Shown: positions 31,613-40,706 of the stretch, one piece after another
Numbering within the stretch: position 1 is the stretch's first letter
Layout: every line of letters begins with the position of its first letter
From: DAOTWC01 sp048499435
Lineage (GTDB): Bacteria; Chloroflexota; Anaerolineae; Aggregatilineales; Phototrophicaceae
NCBI GenBank assembly: GCA_048499435.1
Contig: JASNZW010000006.1
Location: 1-64,000 of the forward strand
Reading direction: 5' to 3'
DNA: 64,000 bases
Notes under the pieces: generated by a model
The model's database searches: none
Seen by the model: only the letters and a program-made list of their open reading frames with translations
What the model was told of the DNA's origin: nothing
Translations under genes and position numbers: made by a program

Positions 31613-32570
31613 GGCCGTCCGCGCCATTGACGCGGCCTCTTCGATCCTGCTGGTGACGCATGTCAACCCGGACGGCGATGCTATCGGCTCGCTGCTGGGG
31701 CTGGCGGCGGCGCTGCGCGAGCGAGGCTGCCGTGTTGACGCCGCAGTGGACGGCGGCGTGCCGGACTTTCTCGCTTTTCTGGCCGGCGGCGACCAGGTGC
31801 ACAGCCAGCTTGAGGCGGGCGCGTGGGACGTAATGATCTCACTGGACGCCAGCGATGAGGCGCGCAGCGGCAGCGTGGGCGCTTACGGGCGCGCGCACAG
31901 CCAGACGGTTATCAACTGCGACCATCACCCGACGAACACCCTGTTTGGCGACATTTTCCTGGTGCAGCCGACGGCGGTCTCAACCAGCGAGATCGTCTAT
32001 CGGCTGCTGTGCGAGATGCGGCAGCCGCTGCTGCCGGGCACGGCCGCCGCGCTGCTTACGGGCCTTGTGACTGACTCGCTTGGTTTTCGCACCAGCAACG
32101 TCACCGCCGACACGCTGCGCATCGCCATCGCGCTGATGGATGCTGGCGCGGTGCTGCGCGAGATCATGGCGCGCACGCTCGATAACAAGTCGTACCAGAT
32201 GCTGCATCTGTGGCAGCGCGCGCTGAACGCGATGGCGCTGCACGGACAGGTGATCGAAACGACGCTGACACAGGCTGATCTGCGCGCTGTGGGCCTCACG
32301 GACACGGTGGATGCGGGGCTGTCCAGCCTGCTGGTGTCCGCCCGCGAGGCGGTGATCGCGGTAGTGTTCAAAGAGCTGTCGGACGGGCGCGTCGAGCTGA
32401 GCATACGCAGCAAACCCGGCTACGATGTGGGGGCGGCGGCGCTGACGTTGGGCGGCGGCGGGCATATGCAGGCCGCCGGGGCGACGATTGACGGCCCGCT
32501 GGCCGCGGCGCGCGCGCGCGTGCTGGAGCTGCTGCAGCAGACGGCCCGCAGCGGAAACGGCGCTGAATAA
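31587..32570 (+). CDS. nrnA: DHH-family phosphoesterase, NrnA-like oligoribonuclease
   Basis: This 327-residue protein has the DHH motifs THVNPDGDAIGS, SLDASD, NCDHHPTN and DSLGF, plus the DHHA1 motif GGGGHMQAAGA. NrnA proteins degrade short RNA oligonucleotides and dephosphorylate pAp with manganese. The position after rbfA and near truB is the standard one. Starts at 31587, 31596 or 31599 are all possible; all lie inside the rbfA end, so translation is probably coupled. Confidence 0.92.
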   Translation: MISMMNWAEAVRAIDAASSILLVTHVNPDGDAIGSLLGLAAALRERGCRVDAAVDGGVPDFLAFLAGGDQVHSQLEAGAWDVMISLDASDEARSGSVGAYGRAHSQTVINCDHHPTNTLFGDIFLVQPTAVSTSEIVYRLLCEMRQPLLPGTAAALLTGLVTDSLGFRTSNVTADTLRIAIALMDAGAVLREIMARTLDNKSYQMLHLWQRALNAMALHGQVIETTLTQADLRAVGLTDTVDAGLSSLLVSAREAVIAVVFKELSDGRVELSIRSKPGYDVGAAALTLGGGGHMQAAGATIDGPLAAARARVLELLQQTARSGNGAE

Positions 32571-32581
32571 CCCAGCACTAT

Positions 32582-32608
32582 TTGCGAAAACACGCGCTTA
32601 ATTATAAT
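32582..32608 (+). promoter_or_regulatory. Putative promoter of mvaA
   Basis: A perfect TATAAT lies at 32603-32608, 35 bases before mvaA. TTGCGA at 32582-32587 is the best -35 match, but the spacer is only 15 bases. The AT-rich patch stands out in this GC-rich sequence. Confidence 0.5.
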
Positions 32609-32643
32609 CTTGCTGATCGTTGTAACTCAGCGGGAGGCCGGGT

Positions 32644-34197
32644 ATGAGTGCGAATGTCGTGATACCAAGTTTACTGCTTAAACAGCTATACACCTTTGGC
32701 AGCCTGGAGAACACCGCCGACGGCTTCGTGTTTTCGCTCAAGAACCGTCTGACGGACACGCGCGTGCTGGCCCTGAAAACTGTGCGGGTGGACGGCGCCG
32801 ACGTGCCCAGGGGGCGGTTCTCGGTGCTGAACAGCGACGGCGTGGTTATCGTGCCGGCGGATGCGACACCGCACGCGGCCTTTGACCTGCCGCTGGGGCA
32901 GGTGCTGACGGTGCATGTGACCGGGCCGGCGCTGGCGGCGGGCAAACACCCGATCGAGATCGTGTTTGAGGCCGAATCGTTCGGCGTGCTGACGATTGAA
33001 GTTGAGGACGCGATCGCCACCAACAGGGACCTGCTTACGCGCATCCCGCGCAGCGCCAGCGACGACTACAGCGCCGACGCTGTGCGCGAGCGCCAGCGCT
33101 TTGTCGAGTCGTTTACCGGGACGAAGCCGGAGCATGTGTGGCAGTATTCGTTTGATTCGCACCTGGTGCAGGGCAACTGCGAGCTGTTCACCGGCGTGGC
33201 GCAGATTCCGATGGGGTTCGCCGGGCCGATTCTCGTTAACGGCGAGCACGCGCAGGGCGAATTTCTGATTCCGCTGGCGACCTCTGAAGGCACGCTGGTC
33301 GCGTCGTACAACCGGGGCATTAAGGTGCTCAACCTGTGCGGCGGCGTCCGCTGCACGGTGGTCGGCGATGCCATGCAGCGCGCGCCGGTGTTCGTGTTTG
33401 CGGACGCGCGCGCCGGGCGCGAGTTCGTCCGGTGGGTAGAGGCCAGCTTCGACACGATTCGCGATCACGCGGAGGCCACCTCCAACGTGGCGCGCCTCCA
33501 GTATATTGACCCCTATCTCTCCAACAAATTCGTCTACCTGCGCTTTAATTTCTCGACGGGCGACGCTGCCGGGCAGAATATGGTGGGGCGGGCCACGTTC
33601 GCGGCGTGCAGTTGGATTCTCGACAACTACGAGGGCATCAAACACTTTTATCTGGAATCGAACTTCGCGACCGACAAGAAGGCGTCGCAGATCAATGTGA
33701 TGCGCACGCGCGGCAAGCGCGTCACGGCGGAGGCGGTCGTCAAGCGCGATGTGCTGATTCAGCAGATGCGCGTTGAGCCGGAGAGCCTGCATTATCACGC
33801 GCAGGTGTCGAACGTGGGCGCGTTTATCTCCGGCGCGAACAACAACGGCGCGCACTCGCCCAACGCCATCACCGCCATGTTTATCGCCACCGGGCAGGAC
33901 GTGGCGAATGTGGCGGAGGCGTCGGCGGGCATCCTCTACTCGGAGCTGACGCCCGACCGCGACCTGTACATTTCGATCACCATTCCGTCGCTGATCGTGG
34001 CGACTTACGGCGGCGGGACCGGCCTGCCGACCCAGCGCGAGTGCCTGGAGATTCTGGGCTGCTACGGCAAGGGCAAGGTTAACAGGCTGGCCGAGATCGT
34101 CGCCGGGGTGGTGCTGGCGGGCGAGCTGTCGCTGGGGGCGGCCATTTCGTCGCTTGACTGGGTGTCGAGCCACGAGAAATACGGGCGCAACCGGTGA
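32644..34197 (+). CDS. mvaA: Hydroxymethylglutaryl-CoA reductase with extra N-terminal domain
   Basis: This 517-residue enzyme reduces HMG-CoA to mevalonate for isoprenoids. The catalytic set is visible: Glu215 in TSEGTLVASYNRG, Lys345 or Lys346 in TDKKASQIN, Asp419 in TGQDVANVAEAS and His510 in SSHEKYGRN. The glycine-rich YGGGTGLPTQ segment is also present. No membrane spans are seen. The first 120 or so residues are a separate, beta-rich region (TVHVTGPALAAGKHPIEIVFEA) that I cannot match to HMG-CoA reductases. The gene overlaps truB by GTGA. The product would feed carriers such as undecaprenyl phosphate used by the glycosyltransferases. Confidence 0.93.
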   Translation: MSANVVIPSLLLKQLYTFGSLENTADGFVFSLKNRLTDTRVLALKTVRVDGADVPRGRFSVLNSDGVVIVPADATPHAAFDLPLGQVLTVHVTGPALAAGKHPIEIVFEAESFGVLTIEVEDAIATNRDLLTRIPRSASDDYSADAVRERQRFVESFTGTKPEHVWQYSFDSHLVQGNCELFTGVAQIPMGFAGPILVNGEHAQGEFLIPLATSEGTLVASYNRGIKVLNLCGGVRCTVVGDAMQRAPVFVFADARAGREFVRWVEASFDTIRDHAEATSNVARLQYIDPYLSNKFVYLRFNFSTGDAAGQNMVGRATFAACSWILDNYEGIKHFYLESNFATDKKASQINVMRTRGKRVTAEAVVKRDVLIQQMRVEPESLHYHAQVSNVGAFISGANNNGAHSPNAITAMFIATGQDVANVAEASAGILYSELTPDRDLYISITIPSLIVATYGGGTGLPTQRECLEILGCYGKGKVNRLAEIVAGVVLAGELSLGAAISSLDWVSSHEKYGRNR

Positions 34198-35087
34198 CCG
34201 ACAGCGCGCAGCCCGTCAGCGGCTTTCTCAACGTGGATAAGCCGGTTGGCATGACCAGCCACGATGTCGTGGCGGCGGTGCGGCGCGGTTTGCAGATCAG
34301 GAAGGCCGGCCACGCTGGCACGCTGGACCCGCTGGCGGGGGGCGTGCTGGTGGTTTGTGTGGGCGCGGCCACGCGGCTGAGCGAATATGTGATGGCGTCC
34401 ACCAAACGCTACCGGGCGCAGGTGCGCCTGGGGGTAGAAACAGACACTTACGACGCCGAAGGGGTTGTGATCGCCGCGTGTGACGCCGGTCACATCACAC
34501 AGGCGCAGGTGGAGCGGGCGCTGGAGCCGCTGCGCGGCGAGATCGCGCAGATGCCGCCGATGCACAGCGCGATCAAACAGGGCGGGCGCAAGCTGTACGA
34601 GCTGGCGCGCGCCGGGCAGATAGTGGAACGGGCGGCGCGGCCAGTGCGTATCGAGCGGCTGGAGGCGACCGCATGGGCGCTGCCGCTGGTGACGCTGGAC
34701 ATCACGTGCAGCGCCGGCACGTACATCCGCAGTCTGGCGCACGACCTGGGCGCGGCGCTGGGGGTGGGCGCGCACCTGACCGGCCTCACGCGGCTGGCCA
34801 GCGGCAGCTTCACGCTGGACGACGCGGTGCCGCTGGCGGCGCTGCTGGCTGACCCGGCGTGGACACGGTGGCTGGTCGCGCCGGGCGCGGCGCTGGCGGG
34901 CTGGCCGGTGGTGCGCCTGGACGCGGACGCGCTGCGGCGGGTGACGCACGGCCAGGCGCTGGCAGACGCGCGCGCGGCGGCGGGCGCGCTGGCGCAGGGC
35001 CGCGCCCCGGACGGGACGCTGGCGGCGGTGCTGGAAGGTGACGGCGAGCGCTGGCGGCCTGTGAAGGTCCTTGCGCAGCAGAATTAA
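34194..35087 (+). CDS. truB: tRNA pseudouridine-55 synthase TruB
   Basis: This 297-residue enzyme makes pseudouridine 55 in the T-loop of tRNAs. GFLNVDKPVGMTSHDVV, GHAGTLDPLAGGVLVVCVG with the catalytic Asp, YRAQVRLGVETDTYDAEG and CSAGTYIRSLAHDLG are classic TruB signatures. A PUA-like tail follows. It starts with GTG in a GTGA overlap with mvaA, tying an isoprenoid gene to the tRNA gene string. Confidence 0.96.
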   Translation: MTDSAQPVSGFLNVDKPVGMTSHDVVAAVRRGLQIRKAGHAGTLDPLAGGVLVVCVGAATRLSEYVMASTKRYRAQVRLGVETDTYDAEGVVIAACDAGHITQAQVERALEPLRGEIAQMPPMHSAIKQGGRKLYELARAGQIVERAARPVRIERLEATAWALPLVTLDITCSAGTYIRSLAHDLGAALGVGAHLTGLTRLASGSFTLDDAVPLAALLADPAWTRWLVAPGAALAGWPVVRLDADALRRVTHGQALADARAAAGALAQGRAPDGTLAAVLEGDGERWRPVKVLAQQN

Positions 35088-35095
35088 CAGCGGGG

Positions 35096-36034
35096 ATGGA
35101 TATGCAGCAGATCTATGGGCTGACGGCGGCGCGGCTGGACCAGCCTTCACTGGTGACAATTGGCGTGTTCGACGGCGTTCACCGGGGGCATCAGCACCTG
35201 CTGCGCCGGCTGGTAGCGCAGGCGCACGCCGGCGGCCAACTGGCTGTCGTGCAGTCATTTTTTCCACACCCGGACGTGGTGCTGCGCGGCCTGACCGGGC
35301 GCTATTATCTTACGTCGCCCGAACAGAAGGCGGCGCTGCTGGCGGAACTCGGCGTGGACGTGCTGATTACGCAGACGTTTGATGACGCGCTGCGGCAGGT
35401 GCGGGCGGGCGACTATGTGGACCTGCTGCTGCGCCGCCTGCGGATGCGCGCGCTGTGGGTCGGGCCGGACTTCGCGATGGGCTACCGCCGCGAAGGCGAT
35501 GTGGCGTATCTGCGGCAGCGCGGCGCGGAGACTGGCTTTGAGCTGCACGTGGTTGATCTGCTGGCCGACGGCGAGCCGGAGGCGATCCGCAGCACCACCA
35601 TTCGCCAGGCGCTGCGCGACGGCGACATTGAACAGGCGCGGGCGCTGCTGGGGCGGCCTTACGCGGTGGCCGGGCCGGTTATGCGCGGCGACCGGCGCGG
35701 CCATCTGATCGGCTTCCCGACGGCCAATATCGGCGTGTGGGACCAGCAGGTGATCCCGGCCAACGGCGTCTACGCCGGGTGGGCGACGCTGGGCGCGGAC
35801 CGGTTCATGGCGGTGACGAATGTCGGCGTGCGGCCCACGTTTGGCGGCCAGGACGTGACTGTTGAGGCGTATCTGCTCGATTTCGACGCCACAATCTACG
35901 ACCAGGAACTCGCGCTGACCTTTGAGCGCCGGCTGCGCCCGGAGATGAAGTTCAGCGGGGTTGACGCGCTGGTGGCGCAGATCAGGATGGACGTCGAAGC
36001 CGGGCGCGCTTATCTGACCGGGGTCAGTCCTTAG
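35096..36034 (+). CDS. ribF: Bifunctional riboflavin kinase/FAD synthetase
   Basis: This 312-residue enzyme makes FMN and FAD from riboflavin. The N-terminal FAD synthetase half has IGVFDGVHRGHQHLLRRL and the IRSTTIRQAL segment. The C-terminal riboflavin kinase half has GHLIGFPTANI, with the PTAN motif, and TNVGVRPTFGG. Its end overlaps the convergent era gene by 11 bases. truB-ribF adjacency is widely conserved. Confidence 0.96.
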   Translation: MDMQQIYGLTAARLDQPSLVTIGVFDGVHRGHQHLLRRLVAQAHAGGQLAVVQSFFPHPDVVLRGLTGRYYLTSPEQKAALLAELGVDVLITQTFDDALRQVRAGDYVDLLLRRLRMRALWVGPDFAMGYRREGDVAYLRQRGAETGFELHVVDLLADGEPEAIRSTTIRQALRDGDIEQARALLGRPYAVAGPVMRGDRRGHLIGFPTANIGVWDQQVIPANGVYAGWATLGADRFMAVTNVGVRPTFGGQDVTVEAYLLDFDATIYDQELALTFERRLRPEMKFSGVDALVAQIRMDVEAGRAYLTGVSP

Positions 36035-36971
36035 GGACGCGGTAGCCCAGGCGGCGCAGCAGCGCGTCGTCGCTGCGCCAGTTCTTGAGCGTTTTCACGC
36101 GCAGGTCCAGGTAGACCTGCGTGTTCAGGATGTCGCCCAACTGCTGGCGGGCAGCCGTGCCCACCTGTTTGATCTTGGCCCCACCCTTGCCGATCACAAT
36201 CGCCTTCTGCGAGTCGCGCTCGACGTAGACGACCGCGCTGATATACGTCAGGTCGGCGCTGCGCTCGCTGAAGCTGTCGATTTCGACCGCGACCGCGTGC
36301 GGGATTTCTTCCTCAGTGAGCAGCATGATCTGTTCGCGCACGATCTCCGCCGCGATAAAGCGCATATTGACTTCGCTCACCTGGTCGGCGGGGTAGTAGC
36401 GCGGGCCGGGCGGCAGGCGCTCCAGCAGCGCATCCACCAGCGCGGGCACGCCGCTGCCGTTCAGGGCGCTCAGCAGCAGCGCCGCTTCGTGCGGAAGCAG
36501 GGCGGCATAGGCGGCCTGGGCGGCGTCCCGGTCGGCGCCGCTGCCCAGCAGGTCAGCCTTGTTCAGCGCCAGGACGACGGGCGCGCTGCCGCGCAGGTGG
36601 GCGATTGTCTCAGCGATGCGCTGGTCGCCGGGCTGCGGCGGCGCTGAAACATCCAGCACCCACAGGATGATGTCAGCGTCACGCAGGGCGTCCTGGGCGA
36701 TTGTGACCATGAATTCGCCCAGCTTGTGGCGCGGGGCGTGCAGGCCGGGCGTGTCCACGAAGATGATCTGGCCGCGCGCTTCGGTGTAAATGCCGAGCTG
36801 GCGCCGCTGCGTGGTTTGCGGGCGCGGCGTGACGATGGCGATCTTCTGGCCCAGCAGGGCGTTAATCAGCGTGGACTTGCCCACGTTGGGGCGGCCCACC
36901 ACCGCCACGACGCCGGAGCGGTGGCCTGCGGGCAGCGCGTCGTCAAAAACGGTGTCCAGGTCGTCATACAT
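36024..36971 (-). CDS. era: GTPase Era
   Basis: This 315-residue GTPase assists 16S rRNA 3' end processing and 30S assembly. G1 is GRPNVGKST, G3 DTPGLH, and G4 NKAD; a C-terminal KH domain has VIGKGGAKIKQVGTAARQQL. The 15 residues before the G domain are a little longer than usual. It is the last gene of a three-gene minus-strand group; its start overlaps the end of the upstream unknown gene by 8 bases. Confidence 0.96.
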   Translation of the reverse strand: MYDDLDTVFDDALPAGHRSGVVAVVGRPNVGKSTLINALLGQKIAIVTPRPQTTQRRQLGIYTEARGQIIFVDTPGLHAPRHKLGEFMVTIAQDALRDADIILWVLDVSAPPQPGDQRIAETIAHLRGSAPVVLALNKADLLGSGADRDAAQAAYAALLPHEAALLLSALNGSGVPALVDALLERLPPGPRYYPADQVSEVNMRFIAAEIVREQIMLLTEEEIPHAVAVEIDSFSERSADLTYISAVVYVERDSQKAIVIGKGGAKIKQVGTAARQQLGDILNTQVYLDLRVKTLKNWRSDDALLRRLGYRVPKD

Positions 36972-37476
36972 GGGCAGCCTGCCAGTCGGTAAGTGAGGCG
37001 AAACGGGGAAGGTAGGCCAGCAGGCGCGGCGGCACTGTGTCCACCGCGTCCGGCCCGGCGATCAGCGCCAGCGCGCGCGCCAGCGGTTTGACGGCGGCGG
37101 CGTCAGGGTAAACCCAAACCTGTATAGGCCGCGCCAGGTCGAGCAGCTTGACCAGCGTCATGTCGTCGGCGCCGTCGGTGCGGTAGCCGATCACGTCAGC
37201 GCGCGGGTGCAGGTTGCTGCGCCGCAGCAGGAAGTCCCAGGCGGCCTCGCCGGTGAGGATGTCGCCGTAATCGAGCGCGACCAGCCCCGGCACGATAGCC
37301 AGGTGCGGCTTGCCCAGGTATTCGACCGCGCAGCGCACAATCAGCGGGCCGCTGGCGGCGAGTTCCGCGCCCGGCAGCGCCTGAAGCGCCAGCGCGTGCC
37401 CGGCCTGTGTGCGCAGCAGCGCGCCGTTGAACTGATCCGCAATTGGGCTGCGCTGTGGAATCGGGCGGCCCGTCAG
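36964..37476 (-). CDS. Hypothetical protein, possible CTG start
   Basis: The reading frame is open from 37476 to 36964 (170 codons) without ATG, GTG or TTG before GTG 37338, which would give only 124 residues. A CTG at 37476 overlaps the stop of the upstream gene as CTGA, like the ATGA/GTGA junctions elsewhere. The extra residues (QFNGALLRTQAGHALALQAL) look protein-like, so CTG initiation is plausible. The protein is soluble, with PLIVRCAVEYLGKPHLAIVP as a likely beta-strand core, and its family is unrecognised. Confidence 0.6.
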   Translation of the reverse strand: MTGRPIPQRSPIADQFNGALLRTQAGHALALQALPGAELAASGPLIVRCAVEYLGKPHLAIVPGLVALDYGDILTGEAAWDFLLRRSNLHPRADVIGYRTDGADDMTLVKLLDLARPIQVWVYPDAAAVKPLARALALIAGPDAVDTVPPRLLAYLPRFASLTDWQAAHV

Positions 37477-37802
37477 CGCACCGGCTCCAGCTCAGCGGGC
37501 GGCACGGGCGCCAGCGCGGTTTCGCTGTCGTGCTGTTCCTCGTGGTGATGTTCGTCTGGCGCGGGCTGGTTGATGTCGTCAAAGTGGGTGAACGGGCGCA
37601 CGACCGCCAGCCACGCGCCGATGCCGCCGGCCAGCAGCACGACGCCGACGGCGAACAGCAGGCCCAGGGGTTCCGGGCTGGCGGCTTCGCCCTGGATCGC
37701 GCCGACGGCGGCGGCGGTCACCATGAGAATCAGGCCCGCCCCGGCCACGAACGCCAGACCGACGACAAGCGCTTGCGATGGGTGATTGGTTTCGGCAGCC
37801 AC
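37473..37802 (-). CDS. Small two-span membrane protein, His/Glu-rich tail
   Basis: This 109-residue protein has two hydrophobic segments (about 12-34 and 45-67) and a charged tail with DEHHHEEQHDSE, which might bind metal ions. No family is recognised. It is the first gene of the minus-strand group that ends with era, and its stop overlaps the next frame. It starts at ATG 37802, divergent from the histidine phosphatase gene across 104 bases. Confidence 0.65.
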   Translation of the reverse strand: MAAETNHPSQALVVGLAFVAGAGLILMVTAAAVGAIQGEAASPEPLGLLFAVGVVLLAGGIGAWLAVVRPFTHFDDINQPAPDEHHHEEQHDSETALAPVPPAELEPVR

Positions 37803-37906
37803 TAAACGATTACCCCCGTATGTGATAGACTGAATGTTCGTTAATTGTGCCGCTACAGCGGCCGCCCGTCAACCCTGTTCGCGGCAGGCTGGAGAGCTGT
37901 TGAACG

Positions 37907-38518
37907 ATGCTGGAACGGATTTACCTGATTCGACACGGTGAAAGCGACTGGAACGCGGCGCGGCGCTGGCAGGGGATGGCGCCTACCGGCCTGAACACCG
38001 TGGGCCGGCGGCAGGCGCAGGCGCTGGCGGACTTTTTGCGCGACAGGCCCATTGGCGCGGTCTACAGCAGCGACCTGCCGCGCGCGCTGGAAACGGCGCA
38101 CATTCTGGCGGCGGCGCTGGGCGTTCTGCCGCAGGTGGATGCGCGCTGGCGCGAGATCAATATCGGCGTGTTTGAGGGGATGACGACCGCTGAAGTGGAG
38201 CAGGCTTACCCGGCGGAGCTGGCTGCCTGGCGCGCCGATATGCCGGATTACCGCGTGCCCAACGGCGAGACGCGGCGCGAGCTGCAGGACCGGGCTGCCG
38301 CCGCCTGGGAACAGGCAGCGGCGGGCGCGAAAGGCGGCGAGGTGGCGGTTGTCTCGCACGGGGGGACGATACGCCTGCTGCTGCGGCGGCTGTTTGGCCC
38401 GGAAGCCCCGCATGAGCCGCACACGCTGCCGAACACCTCTATCACAACGCTGACGCGGGCCGCTGGCGGCGTGTGGACGCTGGCCAGCACGGGCGAAACC
38501 CCGCATCTGGAGGGGTGA
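37907..38518 (+). CDS. Histidine phosphatase family protein (phosphoglycerate mutase-like)
   Basis: This 203-residue protein has the signature YLIRHGESDWNAARRWQG, with the phosphorylated His in RHGE near residue 10, a catalytic Glu in WREINIGVFEGMT, and a second His in VVSHGGTIRLLL. It belongs to the broad-specificity histidine acid phosphatase/cofactor-dependent mutase superfamily (CobC/GpmB type). The substrate is not clear. It is transcribed alone; TGATAGACT at 37823-37831 may be an extended -10 promoter. Confidence 0.9.
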   Translation: MLERIYLIRHGESDWNAARRWQGMAPTGLNTVGRRQAQALADFLRDRPIGAVYSSDLPRALETAHILAAALGVLPQVDARWREINIGVFEGMTTAEVEQAYPAELAAWRADMPDYRVPNGETRRELQDRAAAAWEQAAAGAKGGEVAVVSHGGTIRLLLRRLFGPEAPHEPHTLPNTSITTLTRAAGGVWTLASTGETPHLEG

Positions 38519-38566
38519 GGCGGGCGCGGTGGCACGGCAGAGTTATCGAACAGCCGGGGCGGAGTG

Positions 38567-38575
38567 TGTTATAAT
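38567..38575 (+). promoter_or_regulatory. Extended -10 promoter of mdh
   Basis: TGTTATAAT (TG at 38567, TATAAT at 38570-38575) lies 48 bases before mdh, with no good -35 box. It is the same nine bases as the promoter at 6392-6400. Confidence 0.65.
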
Positions 38576-38622
38576 CGCCACGATGTTTTTACCGGCGATA
38601 TTAAGGAGATTGGACTTTAGCT

Positions 38623-39567
38623 ATGGCGCGTAAGAAAGTCACTATTGTCGGCGCTGGGAATGTCGGCGCGACTTGTGCCCACTGGATCGCCGCAAAGGAA
38701 CTGGCGGACGTTGTGCTGGTGGATATTGTGGAAGGCGCGGCCAAGGGCAAGGCGCTGGACCTGCTTGAATCTGGCCCGGTGATGAGCTTTGACCTGAGCA
38801 TTGTCGGCGGCAAGGATTACGAGCAGACGGCGAATTCTGACGTGGTGGTGATCACGGCGGGCGTGCCGCGCAAGAAGGACCCGGTTACCGGGCAGTTCCC
38901 CAGCCGCGATGAGCTGGTGAAAACGAACCAGGAAATCGTGGGTGAGGTGGCGCGGCAGGTAGCGAAATACTCGCCTGAGAGCGTGATTATCGTCGTATCG
39001 AACCCGCTGGACGCCATGTGCCACGTGGTTTACGAGGAAAGCAAGTTCCCGGCGCAGCGCGTGATCGGCCAGGCGGGCGCACTGGACACCGCGCGCTACA
39101 AGACGTTTATCGCGATGGAGCTGGGCGTAAGCGTGCGCGACGTGCACGGGATCGTGCTGGGCGGCCACGGCGACACAATGGTCCCGCTGCCGCGCCACAC
39201 CTCTGTAGCGGGCATCCCGGTGCGCGAGCTGCTGGCCGAGGATAAGCTGCAGGCGATCATTCAGCGCACACGCCAAGGCGGCGGCGAGATCGTGGGGCTG
39301 CTGGGCTACAGCGGCTATTACGCCCCGGCGGCGGGCACGATTGAGATGGTCGAGGCTGTGCTGAAGGACCAGAAGCGCGTGATCCCGTCGGCTGTGCTGC
39401 TCAACGGCGAGTATGGCTATAAGGGCCTGTACATCGGCGTGCCGGTTGTGCTGGGCGCTGCCGGCGCTGAGCGCGTGCTGGTGATGGACCTCAGCGCCGA
39501 CGAGAAGGCGATGCTCGACAACAGCGCCGAGGCCGTGCGCTCGGTCGTGGGCGTGCTGGGATACTGA
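38623..39567 (+). CDS. mdh: Malate dehydrogenase (LDH-like type)
   Basis: This 314-residue enzyme converts malate and oxaloacetate with NAD in the TCA cycle. NAD-binding GAGNVGAT is at residues 10-17, with Asp at the end of strand 2 (VLVDIVEG) favouring NAD. The substrate loop has PRKKD (Arg, not the Gln of lactate dehydrogenase), and the catalytic His lies in VLGGHGDTMVP near residue 180. This is the Chloroflexus-type tetrameric MDH family. AAGGAG lies 14 bases before ATG, which is long. A terminator follows. Confidence 0.95.
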   Translation: MARKKVTIVGAGNVGATCAHWIAAKELADVVLVDIVEGAAKGKALDLLESGPVMSFDLSIVGGKDYEQTANSDVVVITAGVPRKKDPVTGQFPSRDELVKTNQEIVGEVARQVAKYSPESVIIVVSNPLDAMCHVVYEESKFPAQRVIGQAGALDTARYKTFIAMELGVSVRDVHGIVLGGHGDTMVPLPRHTSVAGIPVRELLAEDKLQAIIQRTRQGGGEIVGLLGYSGYYAPAAGTIEMVEAVLKDQKRVIPSAVLLNGEYGYKGLYIGVPVVLGAAGAERVLVMDLSADEKAMLDNSAEAVRSVVGVLGY

Positions 39568-39589
39568 GCGCGGACGTGCCGTGTTAACC

Positions 39590-39625
39590 GGGGGGCGGGC
39601 GGACGAGCCTGTCCCCCATAATTTT
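39590..39625 (+). terminator. Intrinsic terminator after mdh
   Basis: GGGGGGCGGGC (39590-39600) pairs with GCCTGTCCCCC (39607-39617) as an 11-bp stem with two G-U pairs and a 6-base loop, followed by ATAATTTT. Confidence 0.75.
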
Positions 39626-39647
39626 CAGGGTGATGCAGGGAGCGATT

Positions 39648-40706
39648 ATGTCGCGGCGTGTACTCGACATTGATGACGGCTTGGCGATGGTAGTCACGGA
39701 CCTGCATGGCGCCTGGGATGTTTACCGCCGCCTGCGCGACCTGTTCCTGGCGCAGCAGGCCAAAGGCAGCCTTGACCGGCTGGTGCTGTGCGGCGATCTG
39801 ATCCACAGCGAAGGGCCAGACGACACGGACTCCAGCCTGGAGATGCTGCTCGATGTGATGTCGCTGCAGGCGGAGCTGGGCACAGATCGCGTTATCATGC
39901 TGTTGGGCAACCACGAGCTGCCGCACATCTACGGCCTGTCGCTGGCCAAAGGCTCAACCCAGTACACACCGCGCTTCGAGGCGTCGCTGACGCGCCTGGA
40001 CCAGCAGTACCGGTCGCTGTACCGGCGCAAGAACGTGATTCAATTCCTGGCGTCGCTGCCGTTTTTCGCGCGCACGCGCGCCGGGGTCATGCTCACGCAC
40101 GCGGGCGCAGCGCCCGACGTCACCTCCGCTGAGCACGTCAACCGGCTGGCGCAGATTGACCATTATGAGCTGATCGCGGCGGCGCACCGTGAACTGGGCC
40201 GGTATGACGTAGAGAGCCTGCGGCGCGGTTACTCTCACTTCACCGGGCTGCCTTACGAGGAACAGGCGCGGCGCTTCCTGGCGGTGACCGGCGCGACGGA
40301 CCCGCGCTACAACGATCTGCTGCGCGCGCTGTTTCTCACGGGCCAGAACACCGAATTTGACCTGATGTGGAACGCGCTGTTTACGCAGAACGAGCTGGCG
40401 GACGGCAGCAGCTATGTTGACATCGTTAAGGCGTTCCTTGGGTTTGTGTCGGAGGTCAGCCCGTATGACCAGCGGGTGCTGGTGGCGGGGCACATCACGG
40501 CTAAAAACGGCTATGAGCTTATCGGCGCGCAGAAGCTGCGCATCGCCAGCTTTACCCACGCCGCGCCGCGCCGCGCGGCCCGCTATCTTATCCTGGACTG
40601 CGCCAGGCGGGTAGACGGCGCGGCGGACCTGGTTCCGCACCTGCGCCCCGTGTTCACCGAGGACGGGCAGGGTGTGGATTCACTGTCTACGTTAACTGCG
40701 AGCTGA
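39648..40706 (+). CDS. Calcineurin-like metallophosphoesterase
   Basis: This 352-residue protein has the two-metal motifs TDLHGAW (D-x-H), CGDLIHSEGPDD (G-D-x2), LLGNHE and two later His sites (LTHAG and VAGHITA). The order and spacing fit Ser/Thr phosphatase-like (PPP) metallophosphoesterases. ATG 39648 is preferred because GGGAG precedes it; GTG 39630 and ATG 39633 are alternatives. The last 20 bases overlap the convergent fmt gene. The physiological substrate is unknown. Confidence 0.85.
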   Translation: MSRRVLDIDDGLAMVVTDLHGAWDVYRRLRDLFLAQQAKGSLDRLVLCGDLIHSEGPDDTDSSLEMLLDVMSLQAELGTDRVIMLLGNHELPHIYGLSLAKGSTQYTPRFEASLTRLDQQYRSLYRRKNVIQFLASLPFFARTRAGVMLTHAGAAPDVTSAEHVNRLAQIDHYELIAAAHRELGRYDVESLRRGYSHFTGLPYEEQARRFLAVTGATDPRYNDLLRALFLTGQNTEFDLMWNALFTQNELADGSSYVDIVKAFLGFVSEVSPYDQRVLVAGHITAKNGYELIGAQKLRIASFTHAAPRRAARYLILDCARRVDGAADLVPHLRPVFTEDGQGVDSLSTLTAS

